64,000 nucleotides of DNA, from the NCBI GenBank assembly GCA_943846785.1, contig OX044367.1, forward strand, positions 1,233,871-1,297,870, written 5' to 3'. Under the pieces are notes generated by a model. That model worked only from the letters and a program-made list of their open reading frames with translations. It ran no database searches and was not told the origin of the DNA. Shown here in pieces: positions 26,976 to 35,559 of the stretch (position 1 is its first letter; each line of letters begins with the position of its first letter). Made by a program: the position numbers and the translations under genes. Source of the stretch: SCGC-AAA076-P13 sp905478035 (GTDB lineage: Bacteria > Pseudomonadota > Gammaproteobacteria > Magnimaribacterales > D2472).

Positions 26976-28064
26976 ATGTATTTTGGATTATCTGAAGATC
27001 AAAAATTTTTTCAAGAAAATGTATCAAAATTTCTAGATGATCAATGTGGACTTGATTGTATTAGAACTATTACAGAGGATTCTCAAAGTAATTTACAAGA
27101 GCATATTCAAAATGGTTTAGTTAACCTTGGTATCAATTCACTTCTCATACCAGAAGAATATGGAGGGCTAGGTTTGGATATGTTGTTTACAGCAGCTGTA
27201 TCTCAAAGCCTTGGTGGCGGTGTGGCGCCCTTTTCTTTTACTGGGCCTTATGTAATGGCTCCAATTGCAATTGTATATGGAGGGAGCGAGGGCCAGAAAG
27301 AAAAATACCTTAAAGGAATGTCACAAAATACGATACGAATGGGAGTTGGCTTTTCAGAATATATTGGTGCTAGAGATGGTGCTGAAATAAAAATAAAAAA
27401 TAATAAGGTTTCAGGTAAAGCATTATTTGTTCTAGATGCTAAGAATTCTACTCATTTGATGCTTTCTAATAAGGAAGGAGTGATTGGTATTGTCACTTCT
27501 GACGCAGATGGCGTTGATATAATTGATCTTACAGCCGTTGATAAAACAAGGAACTTTTCAGAAATTTATTTAAACAATGTAGATATTGATGTTCTTGGGT
27601 TAACTCAAGAAAATAATCATGCTATTACAAAATCTATTGATGCAGGAAGGATCAGTATTGCTGCTGATAGCTTAGGAGCATCACAAAGGTTAATTGATAA
27701 AGCTGTTGAATATTCAAAAGAAAGAAAACAATTTGGAAGAGTAATTGGGTCATTTCAAGCAGTTAAGCATATGTGTGCAGAGATGGTATCTGATTTAGAG
27801 CCCTGCTACTCATTAGTTTGGCATGCTGCTCATTGTTTTACTTATATGCAAGAGGAATCTAGGCTGATGTCATGTCATGCAAAATCTCATTTATCAGAAG
27901 TTTCAAAATTAATTTCAAAAAAAGCTACGGAAGTTCATGGAGGAATGGGATTTACTGACTTAATGGGGGTACACTATTGGTTCAAACGAATTGGAGTAAA
28001 CAGGCACATCCTAGGTGCTCCTGAGCTAGTAAGAGAAGAAGCGGCAAAAATACAAAATTTTTAA
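26976..28064 (+). CDS. Acyl-CoA dehydrogenase, second subunit of the atu-like operon pair
   Basis: A 362-residue acyl-CoA dehydrogenase of the shorter, partner-subunit type. It opens MYFGLSEDQKFFQENVSKFLD, with LLIPEEYGGLGLDMLF, YSKERKQFGRVIGSFQAVKHMCAEM and the C-terminal EVHGGMGFTDLMGVHYWFKR. The start was set at ATG 26976, one base after the upstream stop; a longer frame from 26886 would run inside the previous gene. With the dehydrogenase at 25751 it forms the second tandem pair in this window. The near-abutment supports a stable heteromer. Confidence 0.87.
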   Translation: MYFGLSEDQKFFQENVSKFLDDQCGLDCIRTITEDSQSNLQEHIQNGLVNLGINSLLIPEEYGGLGLDMLFTAAVSQSLGGGVAPFSFTGPYVMAPIAIVYGGSEGQKEKYLKGMSQNTIRMGVGFSEYIGARDGAEIKIKNNKVSGKALFVLDAKNSTHLMLSNKEGVIGIVTSDADGVDIIDLTAVDKTRNFSEIYLNNVDIDVLGLTQENNHAITKSIDAGRISIAADSLGASQRLIDKAVEYSKERKQFGRVIGSFQAVKHMCAEMVSDLEPCYSLVWHAAHCFTYMQEESRLMSCHAKSHLSEVSKLISKKATEVHGGMGFTDLMGVHYWFKRIGVNRHILGAPELVREEAAKIQNF

Positions 28065-28072
28065 AATAATCT

Positions 28073-30145
28073 GTGAAAAATAAATATTCTTATCTGTCAG
28101 TAATCTTTTGTTGCATGCTATCAGTAAGTTGTAGTGATGCTGATTATGTAACTAAAGAATATGTTTCTCAAAATTTAAGTCCTGAAAAGGTAAAAATTAG
28201 CCAAGAAGTTTTCAAAAAGATTGAAAATAGTCACTACGTAAAAGACTTTGTTAAAGAAGACTTTAATAAAAATTACATTCTTGCTCTTATAGATAAACTT
28301 GATGGTAACAAGCAGTACTTTATAAAAAATGAAGTTGATGAATTTATAGAGAAATCAAATACATATGATGAATCTGATTTTGATATTGATATTTCTTATG
28401 AAATTATCAATCTTTATTTCAAAAAAATTGTAGAGTTTTCAGAATTCCAAATCGAATTAATTAAAAATACAACATTTTCATTTGATAAGAATGAGTCTTT
28501 GGATATTTATTATGAAGACAATGAATGGCTTGATAATACAAAAGCCCTAGAGGAAGTATGGAGGCTACAGACAAAAAATGATTTTCTTGTTGCAAAAATG
28601 TCAGAAGATATATCACAAAACCCTGAAAAAGATTTAATTAAAAGATATCAAAATAGAATCAAAAGAGTTAACCAACAAAAAGAAGAGGATATTTTTTCTA
28701 TAGCAATGATAACGCTGGCCAACCAATTTGATCCACATTCCTCTTACCTTTCACCAAGATCAGCTGAAGATTTTGATATGAATATGAGTTTAAAACTAGA
28801 GGGAATTGGAGCTTTATTGGGACTTGAAGATGATCATACAAAAATTGTAAGCCTTGTAGCTGGAGGACCTGCAGAAAGGTCAGGAAAAATTTCACCAGAT
28901 GACAAGATAACTAGAATTAGACAAAAAGATAAAGAATCAGAATATGTGGATGTTGTTGGATGGCGAATAGATGAGGTTGTTAATTTAATAAGAGGTGAAT
29001 CAGGTACTGAGGTTGAAATTGAGTTTATTTCATCAAAAGCTAGTGACAGTGAGAGGAAAATAGTAACTTTAAAAAGAGAAGAAATTAAATTAGAAGATAG
29101 AGCTGCTAAGGGAGAGGTACATGATTTAGATAATGGATCCAGAATTGGAATTATCGATCTGCCATCCTTTTATATTGATTTTAATGCATATCAGAAAAGA
29201 ACAGATAATTATAAAAGTAGCAGCGTAGATGTTAAAAAGATACTTGAAGACTTTCAAGAAGATAATGTTGATGGCGTAATTCTAGATTTAAGAAATAATG
29301 GTGGTGGAGCGTTAATTGAAGCAAATAAAATTATTGGTCTTTTTGTAGCATCAGGTCCTACGGTTCAAGTTAAACATAGCTCAGGATATATTCAGCCCTA
29401 TGGAGATAGTAAAGCTACTCAAGTATGGGATAAACCTCTTCTTATTTTAGTGAATAGATATTCAGCCTCTGCTTCAGAAATAGTAGCTGCTGCAATTCAA
29501 GACTATCAAAGAGGCATTGTGGTTGGACAAAGAACTTTTGGTAAAGGAACTGTGCAAAGCCTTGAGGATATATCAAAGGGTCAAATAAAGGTTACGGAAT
29601 CTAAGTATTACAGAGTAGATGGAACCAGCACCCAAAATAAAGGAGTGACTCCTGACATAGTTCTTCCATCAACTTGGGATATAGAAACTCTAGGTGAAAG
29701 TTCATACCCTACTGCACTTGCCTGGGATAAAGTAAGGCCCTATCGTCATAATAAATTTCCACTTAATTACAATAAATTAAAAAAAGTAAGACAGTTGCAT
29801 AAAGACAGGTTAAACATAGATCCAAACTTACTTTATCTCAGCAATGTGAGGCAAAGGTATGACGAAAATAAAAATAAAAGGGAATTAAGTTTAAATATTA
29901 ATGACAGAGTTGATGAAAAGGATTCAAGAAAATTATGGTTATTAAAAATTGAAAATGAAAGACGATTAGACTTGGGTTTACCAATATACCCCTCATATGA
30001 AGCACTAGAGAATTCTGAGGAAGAAGAGCTTGTTGATAGAAATAATATTGATTTAGAGAATGATTTTTTATTAATTGAGTCAACAAAAATAATAGGTGAC
30101 TTTATAGATTTAAACAAAAAAATTATCTTAACTAAAGTAAACTAA
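28073..30145 (+). CDS. prc: Carboxy-terminal processing (tail-specific) protease
   Basis: Periplasmic S41-family serine protease that degrades tagged or misfolded envelope proteins. The 690-residue protein starts at GTG 28073 and has a lipoprotein-like signal (SVIFCCMLSVSC, possible lipobox LSVSC). An N-terminal helical domain follows, then a PDZ domain around residues 240-335 (EGIGALLGLEDDHTKIVSLVAGGPAERSG). The catalytic core has LDLRNNGGGAL, then YSASASEIVAAAIQDYQRG near residue 465 and the Lys of TFGKGTVQ about 25 residues on. Domain order and size match Prc. It follows the dehydrogenases by 8 bases, but a functional link is not expected. Confidence 0.92.
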   Translation: MKNKYSYLSVIFCCMLSVSCSDADYVTKEYVSQNLSPEKVKISQEVFKKIENSHYVKDFVKEDFNKNYILALIDKLDGNKQYFIKNEVDEFIEKSNTYDESDFDIDISYEIINLYFKKIVEFSEFQIELIKNTTFSFDKNESLDIYYEDNEWLDNTKALEEVWRLQTKNDFLVAKMSEDISQNPEKDLIKRYQNRIKRVNQQKEEDIFSIAMITLANQFDPHSSYLSPRSAEDFDMNMSLKLEGIGALLGLEDDHTKIVSLVAGGPAERSGKISPDDKITRIRQKDKESEYVDVVGWRIDEVVNLIRGESGTEVEIEFISSKASDSERKIVTLKREEIKLEDRAAKGEVHDLDNGSRIGIIDLPSFYIDFNAYQKRTDNYKSSSVDVKKILEDFQEDNVDGVILDLRNNGGGALIEANKIIGLFVASGPTVQVKHSSGYIQPYGDSKATQVWDKPLLILVNRYSASASEIVAAAIQDYQRGIVVGQRTFGKGTVQSLEDISKGQIKVTESKYYRVDGTSTQNKGVTPDIVLPSTWDIETLGESSYPTALAWDKVRPYRHNKFPLNYNKLKKVRQLHKDRLNIDPNLLYLSNVRQRYDENKNKRELSLNINDRVDEKDSRKLWLLKIENERRLDLGLPIYPSYEALENSEEEELVDRNNIDLENDFLLIESTKIIGDFIDLNKKIILTKVN

Positions 30146-30149
30146 TATT

Positions 30150-30962
30150 ATGAGAATAGTATCATTTAATATAAATAGCATAAGAGCTAGGCCGCACCAA
30201 CTCATTCATTTAAGAGATACCTTAGATCCAGATGTTATTGGTCTTCAAGAAACTAAAGTTAATGACCCAGATTTTCCTCTCGAGGTTATAGAAGAGATTG
30301 GCTATCATCCAGAATACTGGGGGCAAAAAGGACATTATGGTGTTGCATTTTTAAGCAAGAATAAACCTATAAAAACTGTTAAAGGATTTAAAAAAGATAC
30401 TGAAGAAGATCAAAAAAGATTCATAGAATGTACTTTTTCAAATGGTAAATCTGAAATAACAATTATGAATGGATATTTTCCTCAAGGTGAAAATATTAAT
30501 CATGAATCTAAATTCCCCAAAAAAATTAAATACTATGCTGATCTAGAAGATCATATTGAAAAACTAAAGAAAACAAAAAAAAATCTGATAATCATGGGTG
30601 ACTTTAATGTGGCTCCTGAAGATATTGATATAGGGATTGGTCCAGATAATATGAAGAGATGGCTAAGAGATGGCAAAACCTCATTTCAACCTCAAGAAAG
30701 AGAGATGTGGAATGCTATAAAGGATATAGGTTTTATCGATTCTTGGAGGTTAAAGCATCCAGATGAATCATCTATATATTCATGGTTTGATTATAGATCG
30801 AAGATGTTTGACGACAATCCAAAAAGAGGACTGAGAATTGACCATATTATGGTTTCTAATAATCTTAAGGATTGCATACAAGATGTTGGGATCGATTATG
30901 ACTCTAGGGCTATGGAAAAGCCTTCTGACCATTGTCCAGTGTGGGTAGATTTAGACATATAG
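30150..30962 (+). CDS. xthA: Exodeoxyribonuclease III
   Basis: AP endonuclease / 3'-5' exonuclease of base-excision repair. The 270-residue protein has the whole EEP-superfamily active site. VSFNINSIRARPHQL (metal-binding Asn) is followed by GLQETKVNDPDFP (Glu), NGYFPQGENI, IIMGDFNVAPEDIDIG, FIDSWRLKHP, YSWFDYRS, RIDHIMVS and KPSDHCPVWVDL with the catalytic His. Length is typical. It starts 5 bases after prc, and the GNAT gene begins 6 bases after its stop. Confidence 0.95.
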   Translation: MRIVSFNINSIRARPHQLIHLRDTLDPDVIGLQETKVNDPDFPLEVIEEIGYHPEYWGQKGHYGVAFLSKNKPIKTVKGFKKDTEEDQKRFIECTFSNGKSEITIMNGYFPQGENINHESKFPKKIKYYADLEDHIEKLKKTKKNLIIMGDFNVAPEDIDIGIGPDNMKRWLRDGKTSFQPQEREMWNAIKDIGFIDSWRLKHPDESSIYSWFDYRSKMFDDNPKRGLRIDHIMVSNNLKDCIQDVGIDYDSRAMEKPSDHCPVWVDLDI

Positions 30963-30967
30963 AATTT

Positions 30968-31402
30968 GTGATAATTATAAGATCGCCAATTACATCGGAT
31001 GAATGGTTAAAGTACGATGACTTTAGATGGGAAATTTTAAGAAAGCCCCTAAAACTATCCCATATTCCACTTAAAGATACTTTAGAAGATATAAGTACAC
31101 ACATGATGGCTCTTGATGACCAAGATAAGGTTATAGCATGTGGTCGAGTTCATATGAATAACATCAACGAAGCCCAAATAAGGTATATGGGAGTAAGCTT
31201 GGAACATAGAAGAATCGGCTTAGGATCAAAAATGATTGATAAGCTTGAAGATATCGCAAAGACTAAAGGTGCAAAAAAAATTGTTCTTAACGCAAGAGCT
31301 GAAGCCATAAAATTTTATGAGTCATTAGGTTATATAGAAACTGGTCCATATGAATCAGATATTAAAATACCCCATAGCTCAATGGAAAAATTAATATATT
31401 AA
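30968..31402 (+). CDS. GNAT-family N-acetyltransferase
   Basis: A 144-residue GNAT protein with the acetyl-CoA loop in VSLEHRRIGLGSKMIDKLEDIA (the R/Q-x-x-G-x-G/A pattern) and NARAEAIKFYESLGYIETG near the end. The start was set at GTG 30968, directly after the xthA stop, because an ATG at 30932 would overlap xthA. The acceptor is unknown. It resembles small ElaA/YjcF-type acetyltransferases. It overlaps the tadA end by four bases (convergent). Confidence 0.8.
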   Translation: MIIIRSPITSDEWLKYDDFRWEILRKPLKLSHIPLKDTLEDISTHMMALDDQDKVIACGRVHMNNINEAQIRYMGVSLEHRRIGLGSKMIDKLEDIAKTKGAKKIVLNARAEAIKFYESLGYIETGPYESDIKIPHSSMEKLIY

Positions 31403-31860
31403 TTCTTTCTTCTTTTTTTAAAAAAATCTTTTAGGAGATTTGAGCTCTCTTCTTCAAAGAGCCCATACTCATATGAGACTTTATGATTAAATGTTAATCT
31501 TTCTAGAATATTATCTATAGACACTAAACTGCCTGTTTTTGGCTCAGGAGTTGCAAAAATAATTTTATCTACCCTAGCGTCAACAATTGCCTTTGCACAC
31601 ATATGACATGGCTCAAGAGTTGTATAAATTATTGCTTTATTAAGTCTATAGTTATCTAAACTTTTAGATGCTTCCCTGATTGCCATTATTTCTGCATGAG
31701 AAGAAACATCATTATCTCTTATAACATTATTGTGACCACAACCTAGCACTTCATTACCCATAACCACAACGGCCCCTACAGGCACTTCATTATTTATAAG
31801 GGATTTATTAGCCTCTTCTAATGCAAGTCTCATAAAAGACTTATCTTGATCAGAAAACAT
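31399..31860 (-). CDS. tadA: tRNA-specific adenosine deaminase
   Basis: Converts A34 to inosine in tRNA-Arg(ACG), an essential activity. The 153-residue protein has the zinc/catalytic motif His55-Ala-Glu57 (SSHAEIMAI) and EPCHMC with Cys85 and Cys88. EVPVGAVVV precedes them, and a basic C-terminus typical for tRNA binding (LLKDFFKKRRKN) ends the protein. Length matches TadA. It is convergent with the GNAT gene and downstream of the CIA30-like gene. Confidence 0.95.
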   Translation of the reverse strand: MFSDQDKSFMRLALEEANKSLINNEVPVGAVVVMGNEVLGCGHNNVIRDNDVSSHAEIMAIREASKSLDNYRLNKAIIYTTLEPCHMCAKAIVDARVDKIIFATPEPKTGSLVSIDNILERLTFNHKVSYEYGLFEEESSNLLKDFFKKRRKN

Positions 31861-31868
31861 ATGATTTT

Positions 31869-32402
31869 TTAATACAACTCTATATTTGCAATATCAAGTT
31901 TTGCATCAAAATCCTTACCGTAAGCTGCGAATGCTATTGTTCTTATTTTTGATTTATTAAGTCTTTTGGGCATATAAAAATTAGATTTTTTAATATCGCT
32001 AAATGGTATCTCTATAACAGACCAATTATCTTTGGGTTTAAAGCTAGCTGAATATCTGTCCCATGGAAATCTACAAGCTGGTGTTCTTAACCAAATATAG
32101 TAGTCATCAGGCGTTCCTCTTACTGTAATTCTCAAGCCATTATAGTTTTGAGCATCTTGATTATTACGAAGAATAGATTGAATAAAGCCTCCATTATTTT
32201 TGGTGCTTACTGATCCCTCTAATCTATAAAAATTTTTTTCAGTATCCTGCACCTCATAAAATGAAACCTCAGAAATACCACCCATTACATTATCTGAAAC
32301 TGCAGACCATTGTGCTCGAATATCATTTACATTATCTATAACCATTGAGAATCCACTCAAAGAAAAAAAAATTAAAGAATATATTTTAAGTTTTGTAAAC
32401 AT
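31869..32402 (-). CDS. CIA30-family protein, exported
   Basis: A 177-residue protein with a hydrophobic N-terminal signal (KIYSLIFFSLSGFS) and a single CIA30 / galactose-binding-like domain. Its signature is AQWSAVSDNVMGGISEV; it also has NGGFIQSILRN, YNGLRITVRG and CRFPWDRYSASFKP. Mitochondrial CIA30 helps complex I assembly, but bacterial members are mostly uncharacterised, so no role is assigned. Its start shares a base with the stop of the DmdA/GcvT-like gene upstream, which suggests co-expression. Confidence 0.82.
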   Translation of the reverse strand: MFTKLKIYSLIFFSLSGFSMVIDNVNDIRAQWSAVSDNVMGGISEVSFYEVQDTEKNFYRLEGSVSTKNNGGFIQSILRNNQDAQNYNGLRITVRGTPDDYYIWLRTPACRFPWDRYSASFKPKDNWSVIEIPFSDIKKSNFYMPKRLNKSKIRTIAFAAYGKDFDAKLDIANIELY

Positions 32403-33553
32403 TATTGTAAGTTTGTATCTTTTTCAGCAGGAAACCAAGGTAATTTACATATAACTGCATTATATTTTATTAGCGGTGAATCAATTATAAGTTGATTACC
32501 CTCTTCTGAAGATGGCGTATCTACGATTGCAAGACCAATATTCTTTTTGAGACGAGGTGAGTAAAAGCATCTTGAAAGCCTTCCAACCTTCTTTCCATTT
32601 TCATCTAAAACAGGCCAAAAATTTTCAGGAACTTTATCAATTGGGTTTCCATCCATTTCAACACCAATTAACTTACTAGAGGGTCCGTTTTTTTTGATCT
32701 TTTTCAAAGCCTCTTTGCCGATAAAGTCTATATCTTGATCAACATCTACCAATCTATCCAAGCCAATAGTAAATGGATTATGCTCTCTGCCGAAATCAGA
32801 GCCATAAGATAATAACCCCCCTTCAATAGTCCTTATATTATTTGGAGCTATTACAGCACCATTAAACTCTTTTGCTGCTTCATAAACTAATTCAAATAAT
32901 TGATTACCTAATTTTCTGTCTTGTAAATAAAGCTCATAACTAAGCTCGCCGCTCCAGCCTGTTCTTGCAATAACCATAGGAATACTTTCTAAAGATGTTT
33001 GTTGAGCTTTATAGTAACCAAGATCATCATGCCGACCATCAAACAATTTTTGTATTAATCTTCCTGCCTTAGGTCCGCTTATTTGAAGTGGTGATACATC
33101 AGGCTCATGAATTATTACATTCATCCCAGAGTTCATAGCTAAACCTTGAAGCCATAACAAAACATCCCCATCACCAGGTGATATCCAGAACTTTTCTTCC
33201 TCAAGTTTAATTAAACATGCATCATTTATAATGCCGCCATCAGGACCAGTTAAAATGATATATTTGCAATCTCCTACATTGCACTTTGAAAGATTTCTAG
33301 GGTTTATATATTTAATAAAGTCAAAAGCGTCAGGACCAGAAACCTCTACTTGCCTTTCTGCTGCAAAGTCTCCAAAAGTTACATCATTGATTAAGCTAAG
33401 ATATTCTTTTTCAGGATTTGAAAAGCCAGTAGGTAAATACATTTTGTTATAAACCGTAAAGCCTGTTACACCATATTTTAATGTAGAATCAAAATATGGT
33501 GATTTTCTTATTCTTGTCCCTATTCCAATTAATAAAGGTAATTTTGATGGCAT
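32402..33553 (-). CDS. DmdA/GcvT-like folate-dependent demethylase family protein
   Basis: A 383-residue protein of the aminomethyltransferase fold, which moves one-carbon groups to tetrahydrofolate. Its text follows the DMSP demethylase (DmdA) subfamily more than GcvT. It has VYNKMYLPTGF, the ERQVEVSGPDAFDFI block, NPRNLSKCNVGDCKYI, INDACLIKLEEEKFWISPGD and GDVLLWLQGLAMN. It continues with EPDVSPLQISGPKAG, IEGGLLSYGSDFGREHNPF and IDFIGKEALKKI. DmdA removes a methyl from dimethylsulfoniopropionate. Close paralogues with other substrates exist, so true DMSP activity is unproven. It is divergent from the trio at 33670. Confidence 0.78.
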   Translation of the reverse strand: MPSKLPLLIGIGTRIRKSPYFDSTLKYGVTGFTVYNKMYLPTGFSNPEKEYLSLINDVTFGDFAAERQVEVSGPDAFDFIKYINPRNLSKCNVGDCKYIILTGPDGGIINDACLIKLEEEKFWISPGDGDVLLWLQGLAMNSGMNVIIHEPDVSPLQISGPKAGRLIQKLFDGRHDDLGYYKAQQTSLESIPMVIARTGWSGELSYELYLQDRKLGNQLFELVYEAAKEFNGAVIAPNNIRTIEGGLLSYGSDFGREHNPFTIGLDRLVDVDQDIDFIGKEALKKIKKNGPSSKLIGVEMDGNPIDKVPENFWPVLDENGKKVGRLSRCFYSPRLKKNIGLAIVDTPSSEEGNQLIIDSPLIKYNAVICKLPWFPAEKDTNLQ

Positions 33554-33669
33554 AAATTACTCTCCCCAAAAAAAATTAATTAGATTATTTTAATCCTAAA
33601 ATTATCCATGAGTAAATCGAATATTGAGGAATTTACATTTTCATATATTATTGTTGAAGGGGTAAATTA

Positions 33670-34767
33670 ATGGGGAAAAAAAGATTTTTTGATGATAGGC
33701 TAAAGTACTTATCATTCATTCAAAACACAGGCGAAAAAAGAGCCATATCATCTGAAATTTTTCCTCATATAAAATCTCTACCAAAAAATAAAACATACCT
33801 AAGGGTTCTTGATGCTGGTACTGGTGATGGCACAATAAAATCTAATGTTATAAAAAGTTTTCATAAATATCATCCATATACTTCATTACTTATTACAGGC
33901 AAAGAAATTAGCTATGAAGATCTTAAAAATACATTAGACAAGATGCCTGATAGATTTGTAGAGCATCCAAATTTAATGGTAACCATGACAAATGTTAAAT
34001 TTGCAGAGCTTGGACAAATAGAAAGTGCTAAAAAAATAAAAAATAAGAGCGTTAAAAAACTAACCTTAATACTAAAAGCAGATAATTCATTCGATTTTAA
34101 CGAGCAAATAAATAGGATGGGAACTTTCATAAAAAAATATTGGGGAATAGAGATTGATTCAAAAGGGAGAACTTCTTACTCTCACCCCTGCTTGGTAAGA
34201 ATCTATAGAGAAGATCATAAAAGATACCTCGAACCATTTATTAAAAATGATTTTGAAAATAATAATTATGATTTAATTATTGCCTCTCAAGCATATAGAG
34301 CTATTTCAAAAACTATTACAAAAGTTTCTAATGTTATTGCACCTCTAATGAGGTTACTTAATGTATCAGGGAAATTACTCATAACTCACTCATGTGGAAA
34401 TGATTCAGTTGAAAAGATTCTAAAGCAAGCTTGGCAAGATAAAGATCCCTTCCCTGTAAAAGCAAAACAAATCATAGAGTATTTAAAAAATAATCCTGTT
34501 GGAGAAAATACTAGATTCACATATTCCAAACCAAAGTCTTATAGTTTTAAATTTAAACGCACACCTGATCAGACCGTATCTGAGTTATTTGGACATGGAT
34601 TAGATGCTAAATGGGCAAATATTTTATATGTTGGCCAAATCCCAGAAAAAGATATAATGGCTCTTGAAAAAAATGCATCAGCTTTGAAAAGAGTAAAAAA
34701 TGCAATTCTAAAAGAGGAAAGAATTTTTTTTAAAAATGAACTCTTTGCAATAAAAAAAATTAGATAA
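33670..34767 (+). CDS. Putative SAM-dependent methyltransferase, first of a three-gene cassette
   Basis: A 365-residue soluble protein with a Rossmann-type SAM motif near residue 47 (RVLDAGTGDG). Later it has YDLIIASQAYRAIS (motif IV-like) and LMRLLNVSGKLLITHSCGND (motif VI-like), which support a class I methyltransferase. About 75 residues of unusual sequence lie between motifs I and II. I recognise no named family. Its stop overlaps the start of the kinase-like gene (TAATG), so the two are coupled. The substrate is unknown. Confidence 0.65.
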   Translation: MGKKRFFDDRLKYLSFIQNTGEKRAISSEIFPHIKSLPKNKTYLRVLDAGTGDGTIKSNVIKSFHKYHPYTSLLITGKEISYEDLKNTLDKMPDRFVEHPNLMVTMTNVKFAELGQIESAKKIKNKSVKKLTLILKADNSFDFNEQINRMGTFIKKYWGIEIDSKGRTSYSHPCLVRIYREDHKRYLEPFIKNDFENNNYDLIIASQAYRAISKTITKVSNVIAPLMRLLNVSGKLLITHSCGNDSVEKILKQAWQDKDPFPVKAKQIIEYLKNNPVGENTRFTYSKPKSYSFKFKRTPDQTVSELFGHGLDAKWANILYVGQIPEKDIMALEKNASALKRVKNAILKEERIFFKNELFAIKKIR

Positions 34768-35174
34768 TGAAAATATTAATAATGGGTCTTCCAGGAAGTG
34801 GGAAAACATATTTAGCTGAAAGATTGCAGCCATTGCTTGAGTCTGCCTGGTATAACGCAGATAAAGTTAGAGAGATGGCTAATGATTGGGATTTTTCTCC
34901 TGAGGGAAGGTTAAGACAAAGCATGAGAATGAGAACTTTCGCCGATTATGAGAAAAGTCATGGAAGAATAGTGATTTGTGATTTTGTATGTCCCACAAAA
35001 GATACTCAAGAGAATTTTGATCCTGACATAATTATTTGGATGGATACTATTTCAGAAGGAAGGTTTGAAGATACAAATAAAATGTTTGAAAAACCATCAA
35101 AGGTAGATTTCCATATAACTGAAATGAATGATCAAAATCATACCAATATAGCCAAGGAGCTTAAAAATGTTTGA
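34767..35174 (+). CDS. P-loop kinase, adenylylsulfate kinase-like, short
   Basis: A 135-residue P-loop protein. Walker A is GLPGSGKTYLAERL at residues 7-20, followed by WYNADKVREMANDWDFSPEGRLRQ and GRIVICDFVCPTKDTQENF. This is the layout of APS kinases (GDNVR, then IVICAFISP). It lacks about 40-60 residues compared with CysC, so it may phosphorylate some other small molecule. It overlaps both neighbours: one base with the methyltransferase and eight with the nucleotidyltransferase. The name is family-level only. Confidence 0.68.
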   Translation: MKILIMGLPGSGKTYLAERLQPLLESAWYNADKVREMANDWDFSPEGRLRQSMRMRTFADYEKSHGRIVICDFVCPTKDTQENFDPDIIIWMDTISEGRFEDTNKMFEKPSKVDFHITEMNDQNHTNIAKELKNV

Positions 35175-35559
35175 TTGGAAAAAGCCAACAGTTCAGATGC
35201 TTGGAAGATGGCAGCCATGGCATCAAGGCCATCAAGAGCTATTTAAAAGATGCGTTGCAAAAACTGGGCAAGTAATTATTCAGGTCAGAGATGTTCAAGG
35301 GGCTTCTGGGGGCACGGGTCAGGATGATAATCCTTTTGACTGGGATTTGGTTTGTAAAAATATTGAGGAAGGACTTGCTAAAGATAATTTTCATCGGGGT
35401 AATCAATATGAAATTATGCTGGTACCCAATGTGGTTAATATTTCATATGGTAGAGGCGTTGGCTACGTTTTTGAAGAAGAGGTTTTTGATGATGCAATAC
35501 ACTCAATTAGTGCAACCAAAATTAGAAAGGAATTAAGAGAAAAAGGTGATTTAGACTAA
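35167..35559 (+). CDS. Nucleotidyltransferase (cytidylyl/adenylyltransferase-like)
   Basis: A 130-residue HIGH-superfamily nucleotidyltransferase. It has the GRWQPWHQGHQELFKRC motif (residues 13-29, the HxGH signature) and the C-terminal ISATKIRKEL (the ISSTxxR signature). Together they indicate transfer of a nucleotidyl group from CTP or ATP to a phosphorylated small molecule. It overlaps the kinase-like gene by eight bases. A kinase followed by a nucleotidyltransferase suggests consecutive phosphorylation and activation of one metabolite. It is convergent with the ArsC-like gene, with an overlap of nine bases. Confidence 0.75.
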   Translation: MFDWKKPTVQMLGRWQPWHQGHQELFKRCVAKTGQVIIQVRDVQGASGGTGQDDNPFDWDLVCKNIEEGLAKDNFHRGNQYEIMLVPNVVNISYGRGVGYVFEEEVFDDAIHSISATKIRKELREKGDLD

